NCBI RefSeq assembly: GCF_004328075.1
Contig: NZ_SJFN01000038.1
Coordinates: forward strand, 1-43,202
DNA length: 43,202 nt
Reading direction: 5' to 3'
Source of the DNA: Siculibacillus lacustris
Lineage (GTDB): Bacteria; Pseudomonadota; Alphaproteobacteria; Rhizobiales; Ancalomicrobiaceae
In this document: positions 9,025 through 21,600 of the stretch, one piece after another
Numbering within the stretch: the first letter of the stretch is position 1
Layout of the letters: each line of letters opens with the position of its first letter
Notes under the pieces: model-generated
Seen by the model: only the letters and a program-made list of their open reading frames with translations
Databases searched by the model: none
What the model was told of the DNA's origin: nothing
Made by a program: the position numbers and the translations under genes

Positions 9025-9729
9025 ATGACCGCATCGGCTTTGTTGCTCGTTCCGGGGCTGAATTGCACGGCTGCCTTGTGGCGTTCGCAGATCGCGCCCC
9101 TGTCGGCGCTCTGTCCGGTCGGGGTCGCCGATCATCGCGGCGTCGACACGATGGGGGGAATCGCCGCGGCGATCCTCGCCGTCGCGCCGCCGCGCTTCGC
9201 GCTCGCCGGCCTGTCGATGGGCGGTTACGTCGCGCTGGAGATCTGGCGCACCGCCCCGGAGCGCGTCGAGCGCCTCGCGCTGCTCGACACCCAGGCCCGC
9301 CCCGACGGCCCGGACGCGGCGGAAAACCGTCGCCGCCAGATCGCCATCGCCGAATCCGGGGGCTTCGCGCGAATCGCCGATCTGCAACTGCCGAAGCTCC
9401 TGGCGCCCGCCCATCAGGGCGATCCGGACCTCGTCGCCGTGGTCCGCGCCATGGCTGCCGACACCGGTGCGGAAGCCTTCGTGCGCCAGCAGCGGGCGAT
9501 TCTCGGGCGGATCGACAGTCGGCCGACGCTTGCCACCATCACCTGCCCGACCACCGTGGTGGTCGGCGCCGAGGACGCCCTGACCCCGCCCGACCTCGCC
9601 CGCGAGATGGTCGCGGCGATTCCCGGCGCGTCCCTCGAAATCATCGACGGCGCCGGGCATCTGTCGCCGCTCGAGGCCCCCGATGCGGTCACCGCCGTGC
9701 TGCGGGCCTGGCTCGCCGCCTCCGAGTAG
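9025..9729 (+). CDS. Alpha/beta hydrolase
   Basis: A 234-residue soluble alpha/beta-hydrolase-fold protein. The nucleophile elbow is GLSMGG with Ser64; the acid is the Asp in VVVGAEDALTPP and the histidine is in DGAGHLSPLEAP, so the triad looks complete. It has no signal peptide. ATG 9025 follows the purine run AGAGAGAGAA; a longer frame from 8935 would add 30 residues without family character. Substrate cannot be told from the sequence; it may be an esterase or a C-C hydrolase. A weak promoter-like TTGCCC/TATAGT pair lies at 8910-8936. It is transcribed away from rhlE. Confidence 0.88.
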   Translation: MTASALLLVPGLNCTAALWRSQIAPLSALCPVGVADHRGVDTMGGIAAAILAVAPPRFALAGLSMGGYVALEIWRTAPERVERLALLDTQARPDGPDAAENRRRQIAIAESGGFARIADLQLPKLLAPAHQGDPDLVAVVRAMAADTGAEAFVRQQRAILGRIDSRPTLATITCPTTVVVGAEDALTPPDLAREMVAAIPGASLEIIDGAGHLSPLEAPDAVTAVLRAWLAASE

Positions 9730-9972
9730 CGCTCGCGCGGGCCCGTGCGGGTCGTTTCGTGACAGGCTCGCAGGACTTCGTTCATCGCGTCCGTAATTCT
9801 ACCCCGGCCACGGCCTCGCGCGCTTGACCTCGGGGCATCCGATGCCGCCTCATTCGCCGGTCGGCGACGCAGCGTCGCGGCGAAGGGGGATTCGTGCGTC
9901 CGGTTCCTCGGGCCACGGAGGTGTTTTGGGAAGCGATCACCCGAGGGGGGTCGCGAGCAGGGGAGGTTCGGC

Positions 9973-10350
9973 ATGAAGTCGGTTCTTTTGGCGTCGATGA
10001 TCGTGTTGGGTGCGACGGTCGGTTTCGCGGGCGCGGCGAGCGCGGCGGAAGCCAAGCAGGATTTCACGCTGGTCAACAAGACCGGCTACGACATCGATGC
10101 GGTGTTCGTTTCGCCCAGCAAGTCGAACGATTGGGAAGAGGACGTGCTCGGCAAGGATCTGCTCGAGGACGGCGCGGTGTGGGACATCAAGTTCCACCGC
10201 TCCAATCGCACCTGCAAGTGGGACCTCAAGGTGGTCTATTCGGTCGATTCCTCCGAAGCGGTGTGGGGCGGCATCGACCTCTGCCAGGTCTCCAAGATCA
10301 CCATCCACTACAACAAGAAGTCCGATACCACCTCCGCCGAGTTGGAGTGA
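9973..10350 (+). CDS. Small secreted protein of unknown function, copy 1
   Basis: A 125-residue precursor with a clear signal peptide (cleavage near ASA-AEA, residues 22-24) and a mature part of about 100 residues that looks all-beta. Conserved features are LVNKTGY (33-39), VFVSPSKSNDWEEDVLG (44-60), TCKWDLKVVY (80-89) and GIDLC (100-104). Cys81 and Cys104 could form a disulfide in the periplasm. A closely related gene of the same length lies at 22773-23150; the mature parts align without gaps at roughly 70% identity. Similar small exported proteins occur in many proteobacteria but I know of no assigned function. ATG 9973 follows GGGGAGG. A strong hairpin follows the stop, and the leader can fold (CCTCGGG 9906-9912 with CCCGAGG 9940-9946). 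Confidence 0.85.
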   Translation: MKSVLLASMIVLGATVGFAGAASAAEAKQDFTLVNKTGYDIDAVFVSPSKSNDWEEDVLGKDLLEDGAVWDIKFHRSNRTCKWDLKVVYSVDSSEAVWGGIDLCQVSKITIHYNKKSDTTSAELE

Positions 10351-10360
10351 CGCGGCCCGC

Positions 10361-10398
10361 CGCGCCCCGCCCGAGGCCTTCCGGCCCGGCGGGGCGCG
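10361..10398 (+). terminator. Terminator after secreted protein copy 1
   Basis: An 11-base perfect stem (10361-10371 with 10388-10398), extended inside by GGCC-TTCC-GGCC. It begins 10 bases after the stop codon. No T-run. Confidence 0.6.
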
Positions 10399-10548
10399 CG
10401 CCCTCGTCGGGGGAGACGATCACGCGACGCGCCGCGCAATTGCGTCGGCTTCCGCCCGGATGCTAGAAACGGTGTCGCTGCGCCTCGCCGATCGTCCCGG
10501 TCGGGGGCGCCGGCCCGTCCCATCCGTTCGTCGTCCCCCGAGGTTCCC

Positions 10549-10836
10549 ATGTCCGTCGATCGCTCGACCGTCGTCCGCGTCGCCCACCTCGCGCGCATCC
10601 GCGTCGCCGACGAGGAGGTCGACAAGCTCCAGGGCGAACTCAATTCGATTCTCGGTTTCGTCGAGCAACTCGCCGAACTCGACGTCTCCGACGTCGAGCC
10701 GCTGACCTCGATCGTTCCCATCGCCATGAAGAAGCGCACCGACGTCGTCACCGACGGCGGTATTCCGCAGAAGGTGACGATGAACGCGCCGCTCGCCGAG
10801 GACGATTTCTTCGTCGTCCCCAAGGTCGTGGAGTGA
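10549..10836 (+). CDS. gatC: Aspartyl/glutamyl-tRNA amidotransferase subunit C
   Basis: A 95-residue protein matching GatC in length and motifs: VAHLARIRV near the N-terminus, [11 protein letters not shown], the SDVEPLTS turn and the C-terminal [17 protein letters not shown]. GatC wraps around GatA and helps assemble the GatCAB complex, which converts Glu-tRNA(Gln) or Asp-tRNA(Asn) to the amides. It is followed after 55 bases by gatA. The ATG at 10549 follows GAGG. Confidence 0.96.
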   Translation: MSVDRSTVVRVAHLARIRVADEEVDKLQGELNSILGFVEQLAELDVSDVEPLTSIVPIAMKKRTDVVTDGGIPQKVTMNAPLAEDDFFVVPKVVE

Positions 10837-10891
10837 TCCGGCGCCCCGCCGCCGATCGCCTCCTCCCGCCCTCACCCTTGGATCGCCGCCC

Positions 10892-12382
10892 GTGACCGAC
10901 CTGACCGCTCTCTCCATCGCCGAGGCCCGTGACGCCCTCGCGCGCAAGGACTTCACCGCCGTCGAACTGACCGAGGCCTATCTCGCGGCGATGGCCGCGG
11001 CGCGGCCGCTCAACGCCTATGTGCTCGAGACCCCGGAGCGGGCGCGGCTGATGGCCGCCGCCTCCGACGCGCGGCGCGCGAGCGGTGAGGTCGGGGCGCT
11101 CGAAGGCATCCCGCTCGGCGTCAAGGATCTCTACTGCACCGAAGGCGTGCGCACGACCGCCTGCTCGCGGATCCTCGACGACTTCACCCCGCCCTACGAA
11201 TCGACCGTCACCACCAATCTGTGGGCCGACGGCGCGGTGATGCTCGGCAAGCTCAACTGCGACGAATTCGCCATGGGCTCGTCCAACGAGACCTCGGCCT
11301 TCGGCGACGTGATCAACCCGTGGCGGCGCAAGCGGCCCGACGGCTCGATCGATCCGACGCCGCTGGTGCCCGGCGGCTCGTCGGGCGGATCCTCGGCCGC
11401 GGTCGCCGCTCATCTGGCGGCCGGGGCCACCGGCACCGACACCGGCGGCTCGATCCGTCAGCCCGCCGCCTTCACCGGCACCGTCGGCATCAAGCCGACC
11501 TACGGCCGTTGCTCGCGCTGGGGCATCGTCGCCTTCGCCTCGTCGCTCGATCAGGCCGGGCCCTTCGCCCGCACCGTGCGCGACGCGGCGATCCTGTTGA
11601 AATCCTTCGCCTCGGTCGATCCCAAGGACACCACCTCGGTCGATCTGCCGGTGCCGGACTACGAATCGGCGGTCGGCCGCTCGATCCGCGGCAAGGTCAT
11701 CGGCATCCCCAAGGAATACCGCGTCGACGGCATGCCCGAGGAGATCGAGGCGCTGTGGCGCCAGGGCATCGACTGGCTGAAGGCGGCCGGCGCCGAGATC
11801 CGCGAGATCTCGCTGCCGCACACCAAATATGCCCTGCCGGCCTATTACATCGTCGCCCCGGCCGAAGCCTCGTCGAACCTCGCCCGCTACGACGGCATCC
11901 GCTACGGCCTGCGCGTCACCGGCGACGACATCACCGACACCTACGAGCGCACCCGCGCCGCCGGCTTCGGATCGGAAGTGCGCCGCCGCATCATGATCGG
12001 CACCTACGTGCTGTCGGCCGGCTACTACGACGCTTATTACGTCCGCGCCCAGAAGGTCCGCACCCTGATCAAGCGCGACTTCGACATCGCCTTTGCGGCC
12101 GGCGTCGATGCGGTGCTGACCCCGGCGACCCCGTCCTCGGCCTTCGGCATCGGCGAGAAGTCGGGCGGCGATCCGGTCGAGATGTACCTCAACGACATCT
12201 TCACGGTGACCGTGAACATGGCGGGCCTGCCCGGCATGTCGGTGCCCGCCGGTCTCGACGCCAAGGGTCTGCCGCTCGGGCTGCAGCTGATCGGCCGGCC
12301 CTTCGACGAGGAGACGCTGTTCCAGGTCGCCGAAGTGATCGAACAGGCCGCCGGGCGCTTCACGCCGGACAAGTGGTGGTGA
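10892..12382 (+). CDS. gatA: Aspartyl/glutamyl-tRNA amidotransferase subunit A
   Basis: A 496-residue amidase-signature enzyme that releases ammonia from glutamine for transamidation of misacylated tRNA. The Ser-cisSer-Lys triad is visible as K78 (GVKD), S163 (in GGSSGGS) and S187 ([10 protein letters not shown]). A segment around residues 144-157 ([13 protein letters not shown]) is about ten residues longer than in many GatA proteins. The start is GTG 10892. gatB does not follow; the next gene overlaps the gatA stop and is an esterase-like protein, so gatB must lie elsewhere in the genome. Confidence 0.97.
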   Translation: MTDLTALSIAEARDALARKDFTAVELTEAYLAAMAAARPLNAYVLETPERARLMAAASDARRASGEVGALEGIPLGVKDLYCTEGVRTTACSRILDDFTPPYESTVTTNLWADGAVMLGKLNCDEFAMGSSNETSAFGDVINPWRRKRPDGSIDPTPLVPGGSSGGSSAAVAAHLAAGATGTDTGGSIRQPAAFTGTVGIKPTYGRCSRWGIVAFASSLDQAGPFARTVRDAAILLKSFASVDPKDTTSVDLPVPDYESAVGRSIRGKVIGIPKEYRVDGMPEEIEALWRQGIDWLKAAGAEIREISLPHTKYALPAYYIVAPAEASSNLARYDGIRYGLRVTGDDITDTYERTRAAGFGSEVRRRIMIGTYVLSAGYYDAYYVRAQKVRTLIKRDFDIAFAAGVDAVLTPATPSSAFGIGEKSGGDPVEMYLNDIFTVTVNMAGLPGMSVPAGLDAKGLPLGLQLIGRPFDEETLFQVAEVIEQAAGRFTPDKWW

Positions 12383-13353
12383 GGGCGGGGCGACGCCGCG
12401 CCCTCGTCGCGCTCGTCGCGGGACTGGCGTCGTGCGGCGCGGTCCTCGCACAAGGCGCGCCCCCCGGCCCGAAGACCTTTTCGGCCCGTGACGTGATCGA
12501 GGGGACCAAGGTGTCGCGCGAGGTCTGCGCACGCACCCCCCGGACGGTCTTCGTCGAGGCCTTCGGCGAAGGCGTCTGCATCCGGTATTATCTCGCCGCC
12601 GCTGCGCCGGGGCAGAAGGCCCTGGTGTTCTTCACCGGCGACGTCCTCGGTCTCGACGCCAAGGGCCGTCGCGAGGTCGAACCCGGCTATCTCACCCAGG
12701 CCCCCGAATACATCGACATCGCGTCACGGGTGTGGACCGGCCGCCTCGGCGCGCCGGTGGTGTTCTTCGGGCGGATGGGCCTCAACGGCTCGTCGGGCTG
12801 GCACGGCGACCGCCGCACCGCCCTCGAGGTCGAGGTGACCCGCAAGGCGTTGGACGCGATCAAGGCCCGCGAGGGCTTCACCGGCTTCCACCTGATGGGT
12901 CAGTCGGGCGGCGCGATGCTGGTGCCGGCGATCGCCGCGGTGCGCGACGACGTCGGGTGCGCGGTGATCGCCTCGGGCCCGATGGATTTCCGCGCCTTCA
13001 CCGCCCGCTACGGCATCACCTTCCGCGAGCGGGGGCCGCGCGCCCACTACGACCCGATGGCCGACGCCGCGCGGGTCGCGGCGACCACCACCGGGACCGA
13101 CCCGACTCGCGTCTTCCTGCTCACCGATCCGACCGACACCGCGGTGCCGGCGGTGTTCCAGGCGCCCTTCGCCACCGCCATCGAACGCGCCGGCGGCCAC
13201 GTCACCCGGATATCCACAGGCGGACGCGGTGTCGAACACCATGCGCTGATCGAAAAGGGGCTGTTCGTCGCCGGCGAATGCCTTTCCGGCCGCAGTGATG
13301 CCGAAATCGTGGCGCATTGGGCGGGAAAATCCGGCGACGACCTGCCGCGGTGA
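12379..13353 (+). CDS. Putative exported lipoprotein with alpha/beta-hydrolase fold
   Basis: A 324-residue protein translated from the frame that overlaps the gatA stop. Three GTG codons in a row (12373, 12376, 12379) could start it; 12379 is chosen as it forms the GTGA overlap typical of coupled genes. The N-terminus is basic (RAGRRR), hydrophobic and ends in LASC with Cys19, a good lipobox, so the product is probably a lipid-anchored envelope protein; cleavage after AQG by signal peptidase I is the alternative. GQSGGA near residues 172-177 is the nucleophile elbow, DPTDTAVP supplies a likely acid and VEHHA a likely histidine. Function is probably esterase-like; the substrate is not known. 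The 293 bases after it hold no gene. Confidence 0.8.
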   Translation: MRAGRRRALVALVAGLASCGAVLAQGAPPGPKTFSARDVIEGTKVSREVCARTPRTVFVEAFGEGVCIRYYLAAAAPGQKALVFFTGDVLGLDAKGRREVEPGYLTQAPEYIDIASRVWTGRLGAPVVFFGRMGLNGSSGWHGDRRTALEVEVTRKALDAIKAREGFTGFHLMGQSGGAMLVPAIAAVRDDVGCAVIASGPMDFRAFTARYGITFRERGPRAHYDPMADAARVAATTTGTDPTRVFLLTDPTDTAVPAVFQAPFATAIERAGGHVTRISTGGRGVEHHALIEKGLFVAGECLSGRSDAEIVAHWAGKSGDDLPR

Positions 13354-13492
13354 GAAAATCGACGAGCGCGTCGCCTGCCGCGACATCTCTGCGGTCATCG
13401 GCCGCGGCGGATCGACCGAGACCGACGCTGCACTCCGCCCGACGAAGCCGTTGCGGCGCTTCTTCTCACTCTCCCGCAATTCTCGCAGTTCA

Positions 13493-13594
13493 CGACTTTT
13501 GCAACCCGTCTAAACTGCGGATTTACAATACCTGTCTTCATTCGCTTGATATCGGTTGTTCGGAGGGCTGTCGTCGGGATTCGACTTTTGAAAC
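13493..13594. promoter_or_regulatory. Pair of direct repeats upstream of the response regulator gene
   Basis: CGACTTTTGCAAC (13493-13505) recurs as CGACTTTTGAAAC (13582-13594), 12 of 13 bases, 89 bases apart, in an AT-richer intergenic stretch. The second copy is 53 bases before the start codon. They could be operator sites, but this is only a pattern. Confidence 0.3.
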
Positions 13595-14335
13595 GGCCGG
13601 CGAATCCTCTAAGCTGTAGTGATCGAACGAGACTGGAAATGTCAGTGTGACCGCCAAACGAATTCTAGTCGTCGACGACGATGAACAGATCAGGAGCATC
13701 CTCCGGTCGCTGCTCGAACGCGAAGGCTTCGAGGTCGCGGAAGCGCGGAACGGCGAAGAATTGTGGGAAGGACTGCGGGTCGGACTGACCTCTCTGGTGA
13801 CGCTCGATCTGAATCTTCAGGGGGAAGACGGTCTCGCCCTGGCCCGTGACGTGCGGAGTCGGCTCGATGTGCCGATCATCATGATCTCCGGCAAGTCCGA
13901 CGACGTCGACCGCATCGTCGGATTGGAACTCGGGGCCGACGACTACATCACCAAACCCTTCAATCTGCGCGAGGTTCTGGCCCGCATCCGCGCCGTGCTG
14001 CGCCGCTACGAGCCCAACCACCGGCCGGTGTCCGAGGCCGCGCCCGACCGCGAGCTCCTGACCTTCGACGGCTGGTCGCTCGACGCCGCCTCGCGGGTGG
14101 TGACCGACCCGGCCGGCGCCGCCGTCGACCTGACCACCGCCGAATTCAATCTCCTGGTGCTGTTCGTCGAGCGCCCACGCCGCGTGTTGTCGCGCGATCT
14201 GATCCTCGATCTGCTCAAGGGCGCCGAATGGTCGCCCTTCGATCGCTCGATCGACACGCTGGTGGCGCGTCTGCGCCGCAAGATCGAGGGTGACCCCGAC
14301 CATCCGGCCCTGGTCAAGACGGTGCGCGGCGTCGG

Positions 14336-17485
<3,150 letters not shown>

Positions 17486-17599
17486 GGAGCGAAGCCTCGT
17501 TGGCGGGAGATGGGCCGCGTCACAGCGTCATCCGTCACCGCCGCGACTGCAAGTGAAAACGAAGTTTCGCGTCAGAAGTGCTGACATTTCATTTTTCGC

Positions 17600-17629
17600 G
17601 TCACCAAACGTCACACGGTGTCACACGGG
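17600..17629. promoter_or_regulatory. Three tandem 10-base repeats between kinase and MerR gene
   Basis: GTCACCAAAC, GTCACACGGT and GTCACACGGG follow one another without gap. Further GTCA words occur at 17527, 17534 and 17571. The 10-base period puts the sites on the same face of the helix, as in operators for OmpR/PhoB-type regulators. The array is 72 bases before the MerR-like start and 115 before the kinase start. Confidence 0.45.
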
Positions 17630-17701
17630 CGGCATACCGCGGCGGAAACGATTTGATTGAATGGCGTCATCAGAGGGCCAGGGCAAACCGAGGAGACGGC
17701 C

Positions 17702-18265
17702 ATGTCGAACGTCATCATCAAGAGCTTTCCGCAATCCCATGTCGACGTCGCAGCGGCCTTGCCGTCGCTTCATGCCGGTCTCGACATCGGTTCCTCGACG
17801 TCGCGCCGCTCGCTCGGTGAACGTCGACTGACCAAGAACGCCCGCATGATCGCCATCATCGCGGAACGGCTGTCGTCGGTGATGGCCTTCGGAACGCTCG
17901 AGGACGCCGACCTCTATACCATCGGTCAGCTCTCCGATTACCTTCAGGTGTCGCTGCGCACCTTGCGCTTCTACGAACAGTCCGGCCTCCTGCGGCCGCA
18001 TCGCGACGGCATGAAGCGTCTCTACACCCGCGACGATCTCGATCGGCTCAAGGTGATCGTGACGCTGCGCGAGATGGAGGCCTCCCTGACCGCCATCAAG
18101 ACGCTGATGTCGACCCTGGTCGAGAGCGGCGACGAGAAGTCGGTGATCGGCGAGATCGACGCGATGCTCGACGACCTGACCCGCGGCAATCGCCAGCGCA
18201 TCGAGGAACTCGAGCGGGTCAATCGCCGCATCGCCGAGACCCTCGGCCGGCTGCGCGCCAACTGA
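17702..18265 (+). CDS. MerR-family transcriptional regulator with N-terminal extension
   Basis: A 187-residue protein. The MerR helix-turn-helix starts only at about residue 71: LYTIGQLSDYLQVSLRTLRFYEQ, then GLLRPHRDGMKRLYTRDDLDRL. The usual MerR protein begins directly with this domain; here about 70 residues precede it (SFPQSHVDVAAALPSL... KNARMIAIIAERLSSV). Behind the DNA-binding domain comes the coiled-coil dimerisation helix (about 125-187), and there is no separate ligand domain and no cysteine pattern for metals. ATG 17702 follows GAGGAGACGG; an in-frame ATG at 17657 lacks a good ribosome site. It diverges from the hybrid kinase and is followed by a strong hairpin. Confidence 0.88.
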   Translation: MSNVIIKSFPQSHVDVAAALPSLHAGLDIGSSTSRRSLGERRLTKNARMIAIIAERLSSVMAFGTLEDADLYTIGQLSDYLQVSLRTLRFYEQSGLLRPHRDGMKRLYTRDDLDRLKVIVTLREMEASLTAIKTLMSTLVESGDEKSVIGEIDAMLDDLTRGNRQRIEELERVNRRIAETLGRLRAN

Positions 18266-18308
18266 CCGTCGCCGGGAGTGCCTGCGTCCGACATCGTCGA
18301 ACCTTCGC

Positions 18309-18341
18309 CACCTCCCCGGATCCGCCCGATCCGGGGAGGTG
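18309..18341 (+). terminator. Terminator of the MerR-family gene
   Basis: A perfect 14-base stem (18309-18322 with 18328-18341) and five-base loop, 43 bases after the stop, followed by a modestly T-rich stretch. The remaining 290 bases up to the next start hold no gene that I can support. Confidence 0.7.
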
Positions 18342-18633
18342 TCGTTCGATGTGTGATGTCTTCGTGGCGAAGGTCGCGATGAAAGCTTCTAGTGCGATCA
18401 CCGGTCCGGGCGACGGTGTAGACGAAATGCGAAGATCAAATCCAACATGGCCAACGCGATGGTCTTAATGACTTTGCAATGACCATGGTCCGATATTGAG
18501 ATCTAAGTCGGAATGTTTCGAAGTGGGCGTCTACCGCGGATCGGTGATTGTCCGCATGAGACGTGAGAGCGCCGTACCATTGACGCGACGTCCTGGTACT
18601 CCGGCTCTCGGCTCTGGGAAGGTCATCCTCGGC

Positions 18634-21600
18634 ATGAAGTCGGACACGGGTCATTCCTTCATCCTTCGAGCGGTTTCCGGCTATGCGATCCTGTCCGCGG
18701 CCTGGATCTACTTTTCCGATCGAATGCTCGCCGCGATCGTCGATGCGTCGACCTTGGTCGCTCTCGCGACCTACAAGGGTCTGTTCTTCGTCGGTGCCAC
18801 TTCGATCCTGCTCGCTCTGGTGTTGCGCCACGCCCAACGCCTGCCCGACGAGTCGGTCGTCCCGCGGGGCCGGATCGGTTGGATGCCGTTCGTGGCGCTC
18901 GCCGTCGCGATGCTCACCCTGACGGTGATCGGCGGCGTCGCCTTTCGCGCCGAATCCACGGCGTTGCGTCACACCGCCCTGCACCAGGTCGAAGCCCTCG
19001 CCGAACTCGAAGTGGAGTCGGTGGCGCGCTGGCTCGAGGAACGCCGCAGCAACGCCGAAGTCGTCGCCGCCGATCCGGCCCGTCGCGAGGTCCTGACCCG
19101 GTGGATCCGCACCGGTGCGCCCGACGATCGCCAGCATCTGGTCGACGCCTTCACCGTCATTCGTGCCAGCTACGGCTTCGCCGCCACCGCCCTGGTCGAG
19201 CGCGGCGGCCATCTCATGCTCGGCGACCCGGCGGCGATCTCGGAGCACCCCGACTACGTCGCCGCCCTGCAGCGCGCCGCCGACGGCGGCATCACCTTCC
19301 TCGATCTCCATCGCCGGGCCGACGGCAGCCTGCACCTCGGCTTCCTGGTGCCGATGTACGGCACCGGCGCCGACGCCGGCCGCCTGCTGGCGATCGCCGT
19401 GCTCGACCTGCGGCCCGAGGACGATCTCTATCCCTATCTCGCCAAGTGGCCCTTGCCGAGTTCGACCGGGGAGACCCTGCTCGCCCGCGTCGATGGGCGC
19501 GACCACCTCGTCTATCTGACCGAGGCGCCCGGCCGCACCGGCCATGCACTGGAATTGCGTCGCCCGCTCGACGATCCCGACCTGCCCGCCGCCCGCCACA
19601 TCCGTAGCGGCGAGCGCAGCATGTCCGGCGTCGACTACCGCGGCGTGCCGGTGCTGGCCGCCGCCTTCACCGTGCCGATCTCCGGCTGGACCCTGGTCGC
19701 CAAGATCGACGAGGACGAGGCGCTCGGCGATCTCCACCGCCTCGCGGTGGCCACCGCCGCGTCGATCGCCGTCGCCGGTCTCGCCTGTCTGGGCCTCGCC
19801 TTCTTCGTGTGGCAGCGCCAGCGCCTGCGCATCGCCCTCGGAGAACTCGCCCAGCGGCGTCGCGTCGAAGCCGCCGAGGACCGCTACCGCGCGACCTTCG
19901 AAGAGGCGCCGATCGGCATCGCCCATGTCGGGCTCGACGGGCGCTGGCTGCGTTTCAACCGCACCTTCGCGGCGATCGCCGGCTTCCCCGAGGATCGCCT
20001 CGCCGGCATGACTCTCGCCGAAGTGCTGCATCCCGACGATCGCGCCGAGGTCGCTGCTTCGATGGGTCGCCTCGTCCGCGGCGAGGTCGACTCGGTGACC
20101 TCGGAACGTCGGATCTTCCGGATCACCGGCTCGATCGCCCATGTCGCGATCACCGCCTCGCTGGTCCATGACGCCGTCGACGGCTCGACCTACGTGCTCG
20201 CCATGGTCGAGGACGTCTCGGCCCGTCGCGCGGCGGAGGAACGCCTGCGCGCCAGCGAAGAGCGCTTCGATCTCGCCATGCGCGGCGCCAACGACGGCCT
20301 GTGGGACTGGAACCTCGAGACCGGCGCGGTCTATTTCTCGCCCCGTTGGAAATCGATGCTCGGCTATCAGCCGCACGAGATCGCCAACCACATCGACAGC
20401 CTGCAGGGCCTGTTCCACCCCGCCGACGCCGCCGCCGACGCGGCGCGCAACCGCGACATCTTCGAAGGCACCCGCGATTCCTACGCCTGCGAGTTCCGCC
20501 TGCGGGCCAAGAACGGCGAATGGCGCGACATCCTCTCGCGCGCCTTCGTGGTGCGCGGTCCCGACGGCCGGCCCAAACGCATGGTCGGCACCCATGTCGA
20601 CATCACCGACCGCAAGCGCGCCGACGCCGAGATGCGCCAGGCCGCCGCGGTCTTCACCAATACCCAGGAGGGCGTGGTCATCACCGACCCGAACGGCAAG
20701 GTGCTCGCCGTCAATCCCGCCTTCACCACCATCACCGGTTGGCCGGCCGACGAGATCGTCGGGCAGCCGATGTCGCGGTTGCGCTCGGGCCGCCAGGACG
20801 CCGCCTTCTATCGCCAACTGTGGGCGACCCTCGCCACCGTCGGTCACTGGCAGGGCGAAATCTGGAATAGCCGCCGCAACGGCGAGATCTATCCGGAATG
20901 GCTGACCATCTCTTCGGTCTACGACGATCTCGGCGAGGTCACCCACCGCCTCGGCACCTTCACCGACATCGGCCGGTTGAAGCAGTCCGAAGCGCGCCTC
21001 GAACATCTCGCCCACCACGATCCGCTGACCGGTCTGCCCAACCGCATCCTCCTCGCCGACCGCCTGCGCGAGGCGATCGCCGCCGCGGCGGCGGTCGATG
21101 GGCGCGGTGCGGTGTTGTTCCTCGACCTCGATCGCTTCAAGAACGTCAACGACAGCCTCGGCCACGCCGCCGGCGACGAGCTGTTGCGGATGATCGCCGC
21201 CCGCCTCGCCGAGGACCTGCCCGAAGGCGCGATGCTGTCGCGCTCCGGCGGCGACGAGTTCGTCGCGCTGATCCCCGATGTCGAAGATGCCGCCGCGGTG
21301 GCGGATCTCGCCCGTCGCTGGGTCGTGCTGCTCGATCAGGCCTTCGTGCTGCCGGGCGGGCAGGAGATCTACATCTCCACCAGCATCGGCATCGGCGTCT
21401 TCCCCGACGACGCCCGCGAACCCGCCGAGCTGCTGCAACACGCCGACGCCGCCCTCTACGAGGCCAAGGGCGCGGGCGGCGCCACCCATCGCTTCTATAC
21501 CCACGTGCTGACCGCGGCAGCCGCCGACCGGCTCGAACTCGAGGCCGGCCTGCGCCGGGCGCTGGAGCGCGGCGAGTTGGAACTGCACTATCAGCCGCTG

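Noticed and set aside
17640-17670. EcfG-type stress promoter (GGAAAC...CGTC) before the MerR-type gene
   Set aside because: Spacing and the -10 half do not fit the GGAAC-N16/17-CGTT consensus well enough.
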